Shown: positions 11,429 through 23,094 of the stretch, piece after piece
How the letters are laid out: the number at the start of each line of letters is the position of its first letter
Position numbering within the stretch: position 1 is the stretch's first letter
Assembly (NCBI GenBank): GCA_025449115.1
Contig: JAHLKC010000265.1
Coordinates: 1-26,387, forward strand
Direction of reading: 5' to 3'
From: Chytridium lagenaria
Lineage: Eukaryota > Chytridiomycota > Chytridiomycetes > Chytridiales > Chytridiaceae
DNA: 26,387 nucleotides
The notes under the pieces: model-generated
Seen by the model: only the letters and a program-made list of their open reading frames with translations
What the model was told of the DNA's origin: nothing
Database searches by the model: none
Position numbers and translations under genes: made by a program

Positions 11429-13300
11429 AAATTGAAATGTGCAAATAATATGGCAGAAATATTGAAATCTTTATTGATGCTGCCATGGTAAAAGCTTGTA
11501 AACTCGCCCAAAACGTCTCAAATGTCGGTAAAATATTACTTTCACCATCCTTCAATAAAAGTATCAGGTCAACATGTTGACTATCGGCGATGACTATCCA
11601 TATGGAATAACGCCCATTTCCGTCCGTAACATTGATAGAAATCCCAGCCAAATAATGTCGCTTGCATGTAGCGGTAGTCTTCCTGCAGATGAGAACCAGA
11701 AGGCTTGAATTTATCCGGACTGATGATATTATCACGTCCATCGTATACCTTAATAAAGGGTCTCCATTGTCGCGCCTAGGGCGTAACCACCTGGTGGTTG
11801 CATCTTGGTATCTTTGACGTTGGCGTTGTAATCTCGTTTGCCCTGTGTTATTGTAATCACTTTAATCACTTACGGCAAATATTGCAAAACGTAATGCTAA
11901 ACTGCACTCTAAGTTTGAAGATCCATCCTTTTTAACTTTCCTATCAACATACATATTCATGCCGCTATATGTTTGTTGTGTAAACATTTTCGAAGATCAG
12001 AAACCCTTTATATTCGTTGCACATCATGTTAATACTAAATTCACATCCCGTGAATTCCAACTCCCCGTCACGGGAGCCGTCATTCCTTCCCTGTTACGAC
12101 TCATCTTCCCATTACGGGAGCCAACATTATTCCTCCCGTGACGGGAGTTCCAAACTGCACTCTAAAATTTGAAGATCCCATTCTTTTTTTCCTTTCCCTA
12201 TCAATATACATATTTCATGCCGCTATATGTTTGTTGTGTGAAACATTTTCGAACATCTGAAACCCTTTATATTCTTTGCACATCCAGTGAATACTATTTC
12301 ACATCCCTTGAATTCCTACTCCCGTCACGGGAGCCGTCCTTCCTTTTCCCTGTTACGACTCATCTTCCCGTTACGGGAGCCAACATTATTCCTCCCGTGA
12401 CGGGAGTTCCTTATTATTCTATCTTTCAAATAGTTTCGCTTCACTTACATATAGTCCTCCCTATGTAGCTGTCAAACTCCGTCATAACATATGTTTTGTC
12501 GAAACCACAACGGGTTTTCACTCCTGCGGAAACCGAAGACAAAAGCTGTTGTGATGGTATCTTCACTAAGGACAGAGAGGACGGAAAGCCGGAGCTTCCA
12601 CTTCATTCCTCCATTGCTAAGTTTCTGCTGTATGTAACGCACTTCTTGGTCCTTGGATACTATGAACGGTATCATTAAACACAGGGGGATTTTGCCGTAC
12701 GTTCCTTGAATCGTCGCAATTGCTCCATCTAACTGTATTATAGTTGGGTCATGTTCTTTTGTCGCTTACCGTTTAGTATACTGCCTTTCTGTGTCTTGTT
12801 TTTGTAGTCAATAAATAGATTGTTCGCCCCGGCATAGCCGTCTCCGTTCCTTTCGGCAAGTTGGCTCATTAGTCTACAAGGTGTAATTGCCGTTAGATAA
12901 GATTCTGCACTAACCGCTTAATGGATTCACACATGTGCGTCATGTCCTCCTTCTTCGCCCCTGCGAATTTCATCCAATTTACCGCTAACTTAACGTCGTT
13001 GTTCACATCCTCGTCCTTGCTGATGTTGCTACTTCCGTTCTTTCTGATGTTGTCAGTTTCTTTCATCGTCTTCTCCACGACGTTTTCTCCAACATCCTCT
13101 GCGGCTGCATTGTCCTCCGGTTCATTAGGGCTGGCGCCGTGCGGGTCGCAAGCCGTTTGGCGTCCGGGATCTCTTCTTTCTCCGACGAATCTGCTTTCGA
13201 TCTCTTGCTGCATCCAGACATCCTTTAATATATCTTTCAAATCCGTTTTTTTAAAAAAAAAAGGGGCGGCCGTGACGGGGGGAGGCGCTAAAGCTGACAA
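11403..13300 (-). CDS. Gene Y1: spliced gene of unknown function, divergent from X1
   Basis: Unrecognised. A - strand gene starting at 13300 with a charged exon (TDLKDILKDVWMQQEIESRF; an acidic, Asn/Glu-rich middle), joined through two tiny introns (12874-12914, 41 nt, GTTAGT...TAG; 12733-12769, 37 nt, GTAAGC...CAG). The join keeps frame and gives CESIKRLMSQLAERNG and NNLFIDYKNKTQKGSILN. Exon 3 (12732-12449) has a frame break near 12625 and ends in TEFDSYIGRTI just before a GTAAGT donor. The same TEFDSYIG-donor unit occurs at 23095-23120 on the - strand next to X2, which argues that the gene is real. A 606-nt intron (11843-12448) carries six palindromes. The putative last exon (11842-11403) is open in the expected phase for about 146 codons (includes INVTDGNGRYSIWIVIADSQ), but other frames there also look protein-like. 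No membrane segment or known motif. Confidence 0.55.
11899..12151. repeat. Tandem duplication, copy a, within the Y1 intron
   Basis: Begins AAACTGCACTCTAA and runs through GCCGCTATATGTTTGTTG to a palindrome triplet (12061, 12106, 12133) ending in GTTCC. The next 255 bp repeat the same order with small changes. The palindromes and the spacings between them (about 45 and 27 bp) are preserved better than the sequence around them. Confidence 0.88.
12061..12406. repeat. Palindrome array B (6 copies, Y1 intron)
   Basis: Copies start at 12061 (one extra C), 12106, 12133, 12319, 12365 and 12392. Centres are C, T, G, C, T, G, the same order in both tandem copies. The arms are CTCCCGT and ACGGGAG; the TTCCCG variants would keep a T-G wobble in RNA. 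The array begins about 42 nt inside the intron that follows the conserved TEFDSYIG exon of gene Y. Confidence 0.9.
12152..12410. repeat. Tandem duplication, copy b, within the Y1 intron
   Basis: Second copy of the unit, offset 253 bp, again ending in three palindromes (12319, 12365, 12392). In the middle palindrome copy b reads TTCCCGTTACGGGAG where copy a reads TTCCCATTACGGGAG, so copy a has lost one arm match. Confidence 0.88.
12411..12448 (-). other. 5' part of the long Y1 intron with GTAAGT donor
   Basis: The - strand donor GTAAGT (12448-12443) follows the codons for TEFDSYIGRTI. The equivalent donor next to X2 is at 23094. The conserved + strand string CTGTCAAACTCCGTC just outside it (12467-12481; also near 23117-23131) is the reverse complement of this exon. 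Confidence 0.6.
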
Positions 13301-13392
13301 TCTTAAATTCTCCGAAAAATTCTAATAATTTATATGTCAACACCGCTGTACATAATTTTCAATTTTCTCTGAAGATCCAAACATACTTCTCC
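13266..13392. promoter_or_regulatory. Divergent X1/Y1 promoter gap and a degenerate palindrome
   Basis: The two ATGs are only 92 bp apart (13300 on - and 13393 on +), so they must share regulatory DNA. A degenerate palindrome, GGCCGTGACGGGG at about 13268-13280, overlaps the first codons of Y1 about 115 bp upstream of X1. A comparable variant (CTGCCGTTACGGGTG) lies about 100 bp upstream of X2. Position conservation suggests a regulatory role; no TATA box was identified with confidence. Confidence 0.45.
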
Positions 13393-15008
13393 ATGCAGAC
13401 TACCAAACGGCAGAGGCCTAAGCGACTGCCCGTCGATGCTCCTCCTCCAGAAAATTCCGCCGACTCCGCGATGATCTCTGCGTGCTCTACTGCTATCGCA
13501 CGCTCGGTTATGGAGGCTGGTATTACAATGCTAGTATCCCTTGCCGTCATGAAAGTGCTGTGGACTGGATCTGACTTCAAACGTCAGATGGACGTCGCCA
13601 TAGCTTCCGGCTCCAACCAGAAAAACCTCAAAACTGCTTTTAACAGGCTCATACGGTCAGCTACAAACGCTGAAGTGTCTCCGGGATCTTTAACGGTGTC
13701 GAGCTTTGAGGATTGGCCTGGGATAATTCAGAAAGACATTTCATTCGATGATAATGTTAGGTGAGTTGTTCTACATGTTTTTGTATATCTTACATTTACC
13801 TTCGTAGAGCGGTCAAGACGTTCATGGAGCTTGAGTTTACGAAACGTTACCCGGCAAAGCAGATCTCTATTTCTGCTTTTGCCGAGCACAAAGCATTTGA
13901 CGACACTGACGAGGGATCTGACAACAACGAAAATATTCCACCAGCAAAACCGGAGCGGAAACGACGTAAGAAGACAACGAACGACGACCTCGCTGACGAT
14001 CCGTTACGGTTTAAAAACAGTGTTTAGTAAGTGTTCATCAAACTAACTATTACTAAATTTCGGATACTCACTACTTCGGTAGCTTCCCGTCACCCGCCGA
14101 AACCGTGTTTCTAAGGAGTGCTGACTCGGTGTTTGAAATCGTTGCGAGGGCCGGTATTTTTCGCGTCGACCTTGATAACTCCGGCTCGGCTGCGGTGGTC
14201 ATGAAAAAAGCTTTCGGTAAGGACTATGGTGACGACATCCTTAATATACCTGGCCACCTTGCCGTCGCGTGCAATCTTATCACTCAAAACCCGACTCTAC
14301 TTCCTTTGGCGCGTCAATATTTTGATAAGAATTGGGCTTTGCCGTCGGATGCTGTATTCTACGTCTTCAAGTCGACGGTAAGGCTCTTATTTCATAGCCA
14401 TGCTTTTTATTGTTTCTCTGATGTTAATTTTTCATTGTACATGCAGTTTCAGCGTGTCTGCCAATCAGGGAGAGCCGGGGCTTTGCAAGGTTTAATCGAC
14501 GCTTTGCCAACACACGAGGAGAAGGATTTTCTCGATGGATGTAAATCAACGTTTTCCGAACTTGCGGCCTCGTGGTACCGTCTCTTTCACACAGCATTTG
14601 CTTTCTTAAACCGCGAGAACGAAACTTCGTTTTCCATCGGTGTTCGCATTGGCGGTCAATTAACGGCACGAACATTGGCCGACGAAAACACGGTGCTTTT
14701 ACGCGGCATTATTCGTGAGTGCCTTTTATGATCTTGACTTTTCTTTTGACTTTGCATAGTTAAGGACTTTATTTGGGGCCTATGCGTCTGATGACGAGGC
14801 GATGTGCGGTTTGTGCTAATGCGGATAAGACGGTTGAAATAAAAGAGGTATATTATCGGATGTAACCTGATCTGTTAATAAGATTTTACAGACGGAAGAC
14901 ATAGCACATCACGTACGCGTGTGCCATGCTATTCCGTTTAAAACAGGTCCTGGGAAACCGATTATATGTGATTCTGATCTTCTTCCGCGTGAATGTGATT
15001 GCACGTAG
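13393..15008 (+). CDS. Gene X1: unknown protein with NLS-like cluster and C-terminal Cys/His motif
   Basis: Unrecognised, about 451 aa in six exons: 13393-13760, 13808-14026, 14083-14377, 14447-14714, 14760-14847, 14892-15008, all with GT-AG introns of 44-69 nt. The N terminus is basic (TTKRQRPKRLP), then a hydrophobic helix around AGITMLVSLAVMKVLW; KPERKRRKK near residue 169 looks like a nuclear localisation signal; the conserved core includes FLRSADSVFEIVARAGI, LAVACNLITQNPTLLPLARQ and FSELAASWYRLFHTAF. Near residues 399-425 Cys-X2-Cys is followed by HHVRVCH, and a second cluster RECDCT precedes the stop; this could bind zinc, as in DNA-binding fingers. One T is missing from the run at 14768-14770 compared with X2, shifting the end of exon 5. 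Relation to X2 is beyond doubt; a nuclear, DNA-binding role is inference. Confidence 0.8.
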
Positions 15009-15299
15009 CCTTTGTTATTTTCTGTTTCTGCAATATTTTAATATATGCTGTAGCAATATTGCGGTACTTTGTAATGAATGTGGTTCCTTGTAATAAAATG
15101 CTGATATTTTTCATTAGCTGTATAATTACTTTAATATATCTTTTACTAAATATAAATCACATTTTCGACAAACCAATTCACCTAATTTTGGTCCGGATTT
15201 TTTTTTCTTGCATGAAATTCGCATACTACCTCTTTAATTTAATAGATATTACATCAGATATTACATCTTTCTTCAACTTTGACACATCTGTGCTCCACC
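15009..15299. other. AT-rich spacer between X1 and the Helitron
   Basis: AT-rich with no recognisable gene or repeat. It ends in CCACC immediately before the ATG at 15300, a good initiation context for the Helitron reading frame. Confidence 0.45.
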
Positions 15300-16079
15300 A
15301 TGGGTACGTTCTTTATACAGACTCTCTATTATAACACTTACCTTAAATTCCGAACCTTCTCAAACTGTTTCCGTTGTCAACACCCGACCAGAGCGACTAT
15401 CAACTTCGGCACACCAGACACCTTCCCCTTTAAACGTTCCACCGCTAAATCACTTACAGCCGTCTCCGAGGGCAGCAAATCATGATCCTTTACATCGTAC
15501 ACCTCCACCAACAAGATTGCCTACTAAATATCGTCGCTTAGCGCCTGCTATACACCCGCCAAATAATCTTCCTTTGATTTCCAGCTTCCTATCTCCATTT
15601 GATTCTACCGTCGTAACGACACTGCATCATCAATCTTCTCCCTTCACACCGATGCCATTATCAAATACTGCAAATCAGAGCCCTTCGTCATCAAACGGTT
15701 CAGGCCTTCGACTGTTATCGCCTTGCCCTTACATACCAAATGGCGATGCTTCCGTCAGACAGCTACTGTGTTTAACGTTACAGCTTTTCAGCACTCGCGG
15801 CAAATTCCTCCGTCAATACAAAACATTCATCCATTAGCGTTAATAACAACGAAACCTTCGATCTCTTCAGTTCCTATTCCTAATCAAAATCCAATTTTGG
15901 ATTCCGTTCCACTAAACGAATTACTCTCCAACCACGAAACTACACTTCAACCTACTTCCTCCTTTTCTAGAACTCCACAGCGTCGATCTTTACTTCCAGC
16001 TGAACCTATCCTATCGGACTTCAACGCTGCGACGGCAACATCAAGCCGTTCAAATACTGAGGACATTTCGCGTACACAA

Positions 16080-17495
16080 AAGGCAGAATACAAACGTTGT
16101 TTCAGAGCAAAACGAACAGTTGAACAAGCAGAACTGGAACGAGAGAAGGATCGACTGAGAAAAAGGGCACGGAGAAGCATGATGTCAGCGACAGATGTAT
16201 GCAGTTTACGAAGTAGGAACAGGGAGAGCCGTATGAATTTATTTTCTGATACTTACGGCAACGACATATGGCGTACACAAAGAAATCAAGAAAAGGTTCG
16301 ACGAGACGATATACTGAAGAAACAACACTTAAAGAATTTGCAAGAACTTGAAGATATGGATAGACTGTATAGTTTCTCTATACCAACGTCGGACGATATC
16401 ACCAATATACGAGCAAGGTCATTTAATAGACTAGCTTTGAGTAGCTTGGTGAAGTATCCATGTGCGGTATGTGAGCGTGTTTGGCCTTCAACTGAAAGCA
16501 AGATTGTTACTTTAGATGATGACACAGTTAAGGTAAATAGCATAATATATGTAAAGAACTTACTCATTACTGTATAAGAGATTACAGATATTGACAGCAG
16601 ACGACGACGACAACGTTAATGACAAGCTACGACTTCAATATGACTGCTCTGAGTACCATCCCGCCTTGAAAAACCTCTTTCTGTATAAACCCGGTTAGTA
16701 ACCAGCAGTTTATATTTTCATCCTTGAAATCGTCGCTGCAATCCTTTAAAACTTTATGATTAAGTCCCGTCACGGGAATAACCGTCTTCTTCTGAGGCAT
16801 TGACAAAGGCCTCCCGTGACGGGAGTTTGTATATCTTTTCATACTTTTGACCCAGCTCCGTGCCTCCCGTGACGGGAGCTTTTTCCTCGCTGTGTTTGCT
16901 TTGATAAAATGTATCGCTATTTACTGTACACAAATATTCTCCCGTGACGGGAGATGTATTAGTGATTAGACTCATGATATATTTTGGTAAAGCAAAGTTT
17001 CTAATTCTGACTCCTACAAAATAGCTTTTTGGACGGCTGACGACGTTACTTTCTTGAGAATATGTAACGCCTGTGACTCCTGTATTGACTCCGGAAAACC
17101 TTACGCCTCTATTGCGGATAAAAATTATATTGGTTTTCTCCCGATTGTTTTCAAGAACATTTCCCGTATTGACGAACTTATGGTTTCACTACATACACCA
17201 TGTGTCTATCTATTACAGTCACTGGGGGGGAAAACCGTACATCAAGTCACACCATTACGTCGTTAGAAATACAGAGGGCCCTGTAACTTCGATGCTGCCA
17301 TCGACATTGGCGGGTAAATGTCGGGTTGTTATGGCAGGTCCAATGACACCTTTGCAGAAAGCTAAAGTTCAAAAAAAGTACATTGCTGACATAGACGGTA
17401 TATGTCGGCCCTTTTTTGAGGCATCTCAAAGAGTGCCACATAAATTACTCGCATGTGGATGTAGAGGACTGCGTTAAATGATATTGATCTGAATG
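16080..17495 (+). other. Helitron N-terminal region with Cys motifs
   Basis: Arg/Glu-rich stretch (LEREKDRLRKRARRS), then CAVCERVWPS, and after the long intron AFWTADDVTFLRICNACDSC followed by SGKPYASIADKNYIGFLP. The last part matches the start of the Helitron-like N-terminal domain (C..C, P..A..N..G..P). GPMTPLQKAKVQKKY lies further on. The exon-exon join at 16693/17025 restores one continuous reading frame, which confirms the 331-nt intron. Confidence 0.75.
16764..16953. repeat. Palindrome array C (4 copies, Helitron intron 16694-17024)
   Basis: Copies at 16765 (TCCCGTCACGGGA, centre C), 16811, 16864 and 16939 (all CTCCCGTGACGGGAG). Spacing 46-75 bp. All lie inside the 331-nt intron of the N-terminal region. 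Confidence 0.92.
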
Positions 17496-17859
17496 GTAGG
17501 TTAATGCAAGAAATACCCTGAGTTTTAATTAAACTTCTATCCATTCGTAGGTGTTTTAATAGACAGAACTGACGGAAACGCAGATGGTGAAGATGTTTTG
17601 TCTGCCGCAGCTTTGTCTCATTTACACGCGTCCTCCTCTGTTTACAACAACTCAACTTCAAATGTTAAACCGCATGACATTTCATCAAATGATTCGGTTG
17701 TGGACACCGGTCGACAGACTCTTATTCTTCAACTGAACGAATCTAATTCCACCTCCACAAACAATAATTCAAACAGTTTTCTCGTTCGACGTTCAAACCA
17801 CATTCTCCGTTGTCTTTTGAAAGAATGATTACAGAGATGTTTCCTTCACTGTTTCCATT

Positions 17860-19480
17860 CGGACGTGGTGGACCTTCTGAGTCTCGTCACAACCATATGG
17901 GACTGCAGTCTTGGGTTCGCAGGTGTTGCAGCTGGCATGGCACCGCATTTGACGGTGTGCATGGTAATCGCTTTGAAGAACATTACGCCTTTATGTTGGT
18001 GATGTTTGACTACATTGCAATGCGACGAGCATATAACAAGTTACATTATTCCCTTAAGGTTAGCAACGACGCTTTAGCTGCTGGGAAAATCACATCCCAA
18101 ACGGTTCAAGAAGCGCTGGCTTATGCAAAATTCTGCGATAATGCAAAAAAGCTGGCAGGAAGCCTCCTCCGCCATCTCAAAGCGTCAAACATTTGCTGTC
18201 TACAAGATCGGGTATTGCTCAAGGTGAGCGTGCTTTCTGGGGTTCAAATGCAAGCAGAGCATGGGCCCGGCATTTATGTTTCGGAAAAATGTATCGTTTC
18301 GGTGTTTTCCAATTATTCATCACTGTTTCACCTGACCCTGCGGGAACATACTCGGTTGCTGTTCTATCCGGCGCTATATCAAAAGAAACGGTAGAGATGG
18401 CAAACAAAATGCTGTTGCCAACAAAATCTGAAATGAAATCTATTTCTGCACGTCATCCAGCAACGGCTGCTGGGTACTATCACAGTGTTATGATGACGTT
18501 TCAAGAAGATGTCCTGAACTGGGATATTAAATATTCTAGACCGAAACAAACTCCTGGTTTGTTTGGTTATGTGAGGGCCTACGTCATTTCCACTGAAACT
18601 CAGAAGGGCGGTGACTTGCATGGACACGTATTAATATGGCTTCATGGATTTCCAAAAACTTCTACAGAATTTCAGCAGAAGCTCACAGGCTTAGAATCTA
18701 CCGATCAAGATTTTAAAAAAGCGTGTCTTACAATTTGCTTCCAACATAGGTGAAAATGACGTGCCTGTTCTGAAACATATGCCGGCTTGCCCTGTAGAGG
18801 GATGTGAAGGGTCTGTGCAGCCTGTCGAAAACATCCCTGGGAGGCTTTTAAAGTACCTCTTCATGAGGCAAAGCCGGTCATAACATCCACGTGCACATCG
18901 TGCAAAAAACAATAGCGCATGCAGACTTAATTACTTCATGTCTATCATATGAGCTGAACTGCCATGAACTGGAATTGGACGGCTTTGATATAGACTATAT
19001 ACGATGCTGTCCTATGGGTAGTAACCGCACCAATTAGTGTACCAGAAGAAATTGAGGTCACACTTATTGTAAAGGGTTCTAATGTCCATTTTTGGACACA
19101 TGTTCGATCTTGCTTTAAGGTATTATATATACATTGACGCTATTCGAAATCCTAATATTTGGCTGCAGATCACTGCAAGAACTCCAAAAGGACAAGTGTG
19201 TCGTATGTTCTTCCCTAAACCTTCTACAAAGGAGACGTTCCTTGATGGAAAGCTTGAGATCAATATTAAACGTTCGTGCGGTTCAGAGTATACCAACACC
19301 TTCAATGCTACTATGGCGTTGCTGTTCCCCTGTAATCATGATATCAATCTGGTTGTTGGACACAAGACCAGACCATGTAGCTGCATATATATGCAAATAC
19401 ACCATGAAGCCGCAACACCCAAACACAACAACACCGCCCTTATGTACAGCAGCTTTTGACAAGGCTTTTAAACGTGTGGC
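17860..19480 (+). other. Helitron Rep (HUH endonuclease) domain
   Basis: MFPSLFPFGRGGPSESRHN opens the domain. Motif 1 is FQLFITVSPDP, motif 2 is GGDLHGHVLIW with the two metal-binding histidines (about 18610-18640), and the catalytic region is HVAAYICKYTMKP (about 19377-19409) with paired tyrosines spaced as in Helitron Rep proteins. A CPVEGC pair lies near 18791-18810. The segment 18720-19200 needs several frame changes to read through. Confidence 0.82.
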
Positions 19481-20649
19481 TGGAAGAGACAATGTTTCAG
19501 CGATGACTCCAAGGGAACGTGGGTCTGCAATACTACGCATGTTAATGTACGCTTTGACAAATGCTCAAGAGATTGCTGCTCCGTTGGCTGCCTTGTATCT
19601 GCTCATAGACGATATATTCTATTGGAGTCATAAATCTGTGACTTTATCCATCGGTCCAATATTGCATCGGCTCAACCATGACAAGGAAGTTGAGGTTGTT
19701 GTTTCATCGTCTTTTGTTGAACAGCTTGCTGATGCCACGGTGTATGATAAGCATGCTATCTTAGATTACTGGTACGGCCGTTGGCGCTGGAAGAAAAGAG
19801 TCTTGTTAACGTCTTGGAACACTATCACTTGGCTTGCCGGTGAAGGCAGCACTGATAATGCACTTTTACCAGAACATCCACAAGCTGGAAAGAAACACTT
19901 TGTTGACAACAAGTCAAGATATGTATTGGTTTTGACAGGAAAGCATGATCGTCTGCCGGACATATCATCTCTAACCAAAGGAGATGTGGACAGAGAACTT
20001 CACTTCAATATCCTCTTATTGCTATTCAGACCCCATCGCAAAACTACACATTTGCTGCATATGAATGAATTGTGGGAAGACGTTTACTTAATGTGGACAA
20101 TTCACAACGCTAACAGTCAAAACGTGGACGATGCTTTGAGCTTTGAAAGTATACATGCTGATTTCCATGCCTGCGCAAAAAATGCTACAAGTCATGTGGG
20201 TGTTTCCGAAGAAGAACAGTGTGAAATGGAGCATCCTTGCGAGTTTGATCACAATTCTCAAATGAGAGAGTCTGCGTTCACTTCTGCAATGCCACAACAT
20301 CATCGCATGGATGAAGGATATCAAGAGCATGAAATGGAATCTACAGAGAGGAGTGAGGCGTACAGCCGGAATATAGAGTGCGTTAGTTGTCATAAGAACG
20401 ATAAACTGATAAATAACTAGATATTTGAATGCAAGCCATTGAAAAGATACCAAAACATACAGTCAGCGTTTACGAAATCTTTGGAGAGATGTCCCGATGG
20501 TGCCAGAATAGCTCTTCGGTACAAAACAAACAGTTGATACCAGGACTATACTTGAATAAATTTAAAGATTTTAACGACAATGATCTTGACGTTAGCACAG
20601 GAACATCATTTTTACATGTAGGTATGTAAAGCAAGATTATTAATAATTA

Positions 20650-22811
20650 TTTGTAGACAAGAAGCAAGAACATACCTCAAAACACATTTGGAAATATTGA
20701 AAGAATGTGCTGCTCCAATACCTTTTGTGGATCCAAACGCGGTCGCGAAGGTAGACATCAAAGATCTGCCATACTTTCCGAGTATACAGCAAGTGTCATT
20801 GGCCTTCACATTAAACTTTTGGCAGCATCATTCATTTGAGACAGCTGCAAGAAAGTTAGTATACTCCTTCATTTATGATGCTGCAATGGGACGATCCAGA
20901 ATCTCCATTATTCAAAGACTTCAGCAAAATGCCTAAGCCAACAGTTGACAAATGTAATGAGCAGCTCATTTCTTACACTGGTGGTGAAGCAGGAACTGGA
21001 AGTCTGCAATCATAAACGCTTTGCTGTGCCTTGTTATCCGATGGAGGCGACGGGATACACTACAAACGACCGGGTTCACGGGAATAAGTGCCCAATGATA
21101 GATGGAAACACGATACACTCGTTTCTTTAACATCAATCCAATGGATACTACAGTACGTGAAGTGGTTACTACAAAGCAACGTGAACAGCATCATAAAGTT
21201 CGTATGATTATCATAGATGAAATTTCTATGACTTCGCAAGAACTATTGGGAGCAGCGGACAAAGCATCTAGAGCTTTGGCATCGTACCCAGATAAGGCGG
21301 CAAAGCACCGTATCTTCGGTGGAAAACACGTTCTAATGTTTGGAGATCTGCTCAATTCTTGCCAATTGGAACGCCATGTAAGTTCATTTGATTTTATTAT
21401 CCATTTTCTCTATGATCCGAAAACCCATCCTTTCCCAAATTGATATAAAACTCCCGTGACGGGAGCAATGAAATTGACATAATAGCTTAAGAATAAGGTC
21501 CCTCCCGTGACGGGAGTTTTTGGGACGTCATGTTGAAAACGCCATCAATGCTATATGTGGTTTAATTCTTCCCGTAACGGGAGGAACTCTCATGTATGAT
21601 CTCAATGCACTTACTTTCACTATCGAATCTCCCCGTCCTAATACTGTAATATTAACATTAATTTTCAGTTTTTAAAGAACCTTCGAGCGCTCCTACGCCT
21701 CTGCAGGAGCAAGGTTATGAAGTGTTTAGAAGAATAAACTTCACTGTGTTCCTCACACAGAACATGCGACAACGCGGCGATCCAGCCTTCACCAAAATAG
21801 TGAGGTGCCTTCGATATGGACACCTGTCAGACAGTGACTTGGCCCTGTTGAACACAAGATACATCAACGATCCCGACTTTACTGCTGGCCCGTTGATAAC
21901 AGACGTTGCTCGAGTAGGATACTTTCACCCCATGGTGTGTGCTTTGAATGAAGACAGGGCAGTTATTGGCCAAAAGATGCTTTTGCAAATGGCTCCTAAG
22001 GACAAACCCATATACGTTTGTCTAGCCGAACTTTCTAAAAAAGCTTCTGCTTCGTCAAGGAATGCCATGTCGTCTTTGTATAGCTTCCATGACTACCTCA
22101 CAGACTTTATTCCTTTCACCTTCACTTTCTTTGTTGGCATGCCCATCATGTTTACGAGGAAGATACGAAAATCGATGGGCAGAAAATATCTAATGATGAC
22201 GAAACAGGAATCATTGTTGCCAAAGGGGCAATAGCTACGATTGTCGGAATTCAATTGCATGAGGACGATAAACGTCTTGAACACACTGGTGGGGTAGATG
22301 GTGACACCGACATCCGTCACTTGCATCCTTCCAGAGTTTTTATTTGTGAAGATACGTGGATCCGACGTCGTATTGTATGAGGATTTCCCTACCGGCGTCA
22401 TCCCTGTAAGCCTGCTCATGTCGCCGCAAAGATTACATGGCCCAATGAAAGCTCTTTCACTGTTACAGTCGACCAGTTTCCAATGATACCTTTCTTCACT
22501 TGTACACCGGAGAAGCTTCAAGGTACGACTCTTCGCAAGGCATTACTGTTTTGAGCTTGCAGAGAAACGCAAAATTCCTCCTTCTGCTTTGTATGTCGCA
22601 CTTTCACGAACGACAACATTGAAGGCACTGACTCTTCTGGAAAAGATAACGCAGAAGACATCTCCGATTACTTCACACCAACAGAAGAAACAGTTCTTGC
22701 AATGCAATATTTAATGTCGTTGGTAATGAGGCCAACCTATGCTTCTGACGACCAATGGCAAGATTTTATTGATTTCAGAACTTCTAACAACGCTCCAAAT
22801 CTTGAGTAAGC
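20650..22811 (+). other. Helitron PIF1-like helicase domain
   Basis: Superfamily 1 motifs in order: Walker A GGEAGTG with the lysine codon broken by one missing A (20998-21002), DGNTIHSF, Walker B RMIIIDEISMTSQELL, FGGKHVLMFGDLL, after the intron FLTQNMRQRGDPAF, VGMPIMF, GIIVAKGAIATIVGIQ, TVDQFPMIPFFTCTPEKLQG and LYVALSRTTTLKALTLLEK. This is the usual order for Helitron and PIF1 helicases. The domain ends DFIDFRTSNNAPNL near 22805. Confidence 0.85.
21451..21583. repeat. Palindrome array D (3 copies, Helitron helicase intron)
   Basis: Copies at 21451 and 21502 (CTCCCGTGACGGGAG) and 21569 (TTCCCGTAACGGGAG). They lie inside the intron 21378-21668, which separates the GD..Q motif from the next helicase segment. 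Confidence 0.92.
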
Positions 22812-22899
22812 GTCGTAGACAACTACGTATAAATAAATTATTTGAAAACAAAAATCTAAATTAAAAAATAATATATATATAATGACTGTAATACCTATA

Positions 22900-23009
22900 T
22901 TCCCGTGACGGGAGAAGTTTATACGTTCTCCCGTGACGGGAGAAGTTAATACATTTCCCGTGACGGGAGAATCGTTAAGAGTTTTTCTAATCTAAATCCG
23001 TAACGGGAG
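22900..23009. repeat. Palindrome array E (4 copies, between Helitron end and Y2)
   Basis: Copies at 22900, 22928, 22955 and 22995, spaced 27-40 bp, with centres G, G, G, A. On the - strand they follow the GTAAGT donor of gene Y2 at 23094, the same relative place as array B in Y1. The surrounding 22812-23080 is AT-rich and has no other gene. Confidence 0.92.
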
Positions 23010-23094
23010 ACGTGGGAGACATCGGATTTCACCTTTTTTGGATGACGTTTCCGTCCAAAGTTCCTAAGCTACAACAAAACTGAAAATTACTTAC

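Larger units (their letters stand above)
15300..22811 (+). pseudogene. Helitron Rep/helicase polyprotein, frame-broken
   Basis: Helitrons are rolling-circle transposons whose single large protein nicks DNA with an HUH Rep domain and unwinds it with a PIF1-like helicase. All parts are present in order on one strand: Pro/Ser-rich leader, Arg-rich region, Cys-containing N-terminal domain, Rep (LHGHVLIW and AYICKY) and helicase motifs. The ATG at 15300 has a strong context (ccaccATGG). Introns seen: 16533-16587, 16694-17024, 17496-17550 and 21378-21668; the second and fourth are unusually long and carry palindrome arrays. Several frame breaks occur (for example a G7 run at 17224-17230, near 18750-19080, the Walker A at 20998-21002, and near 21357). 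After 22800 a basic tail (SKRRRQLR) can be read in another frame. Termini (5' TC, 3' CTRR) were not located. Autonomous once; present activity doubtful as sequenced. Confidence 0.85.

Noticed and set aside
12921..13325. 134-codon + strand frame between array B and X1
   Set aside because: It lies opposite exon 1 of gene Y1, whose splice joins and conservation with Y2 support the - strand reading.
16760..16975. Repeated peptide motif PVTG in several small - strand frames
   Set aside because: It is simply the translation of the CCCGTNACGGG palindrome and not a protein repeat.
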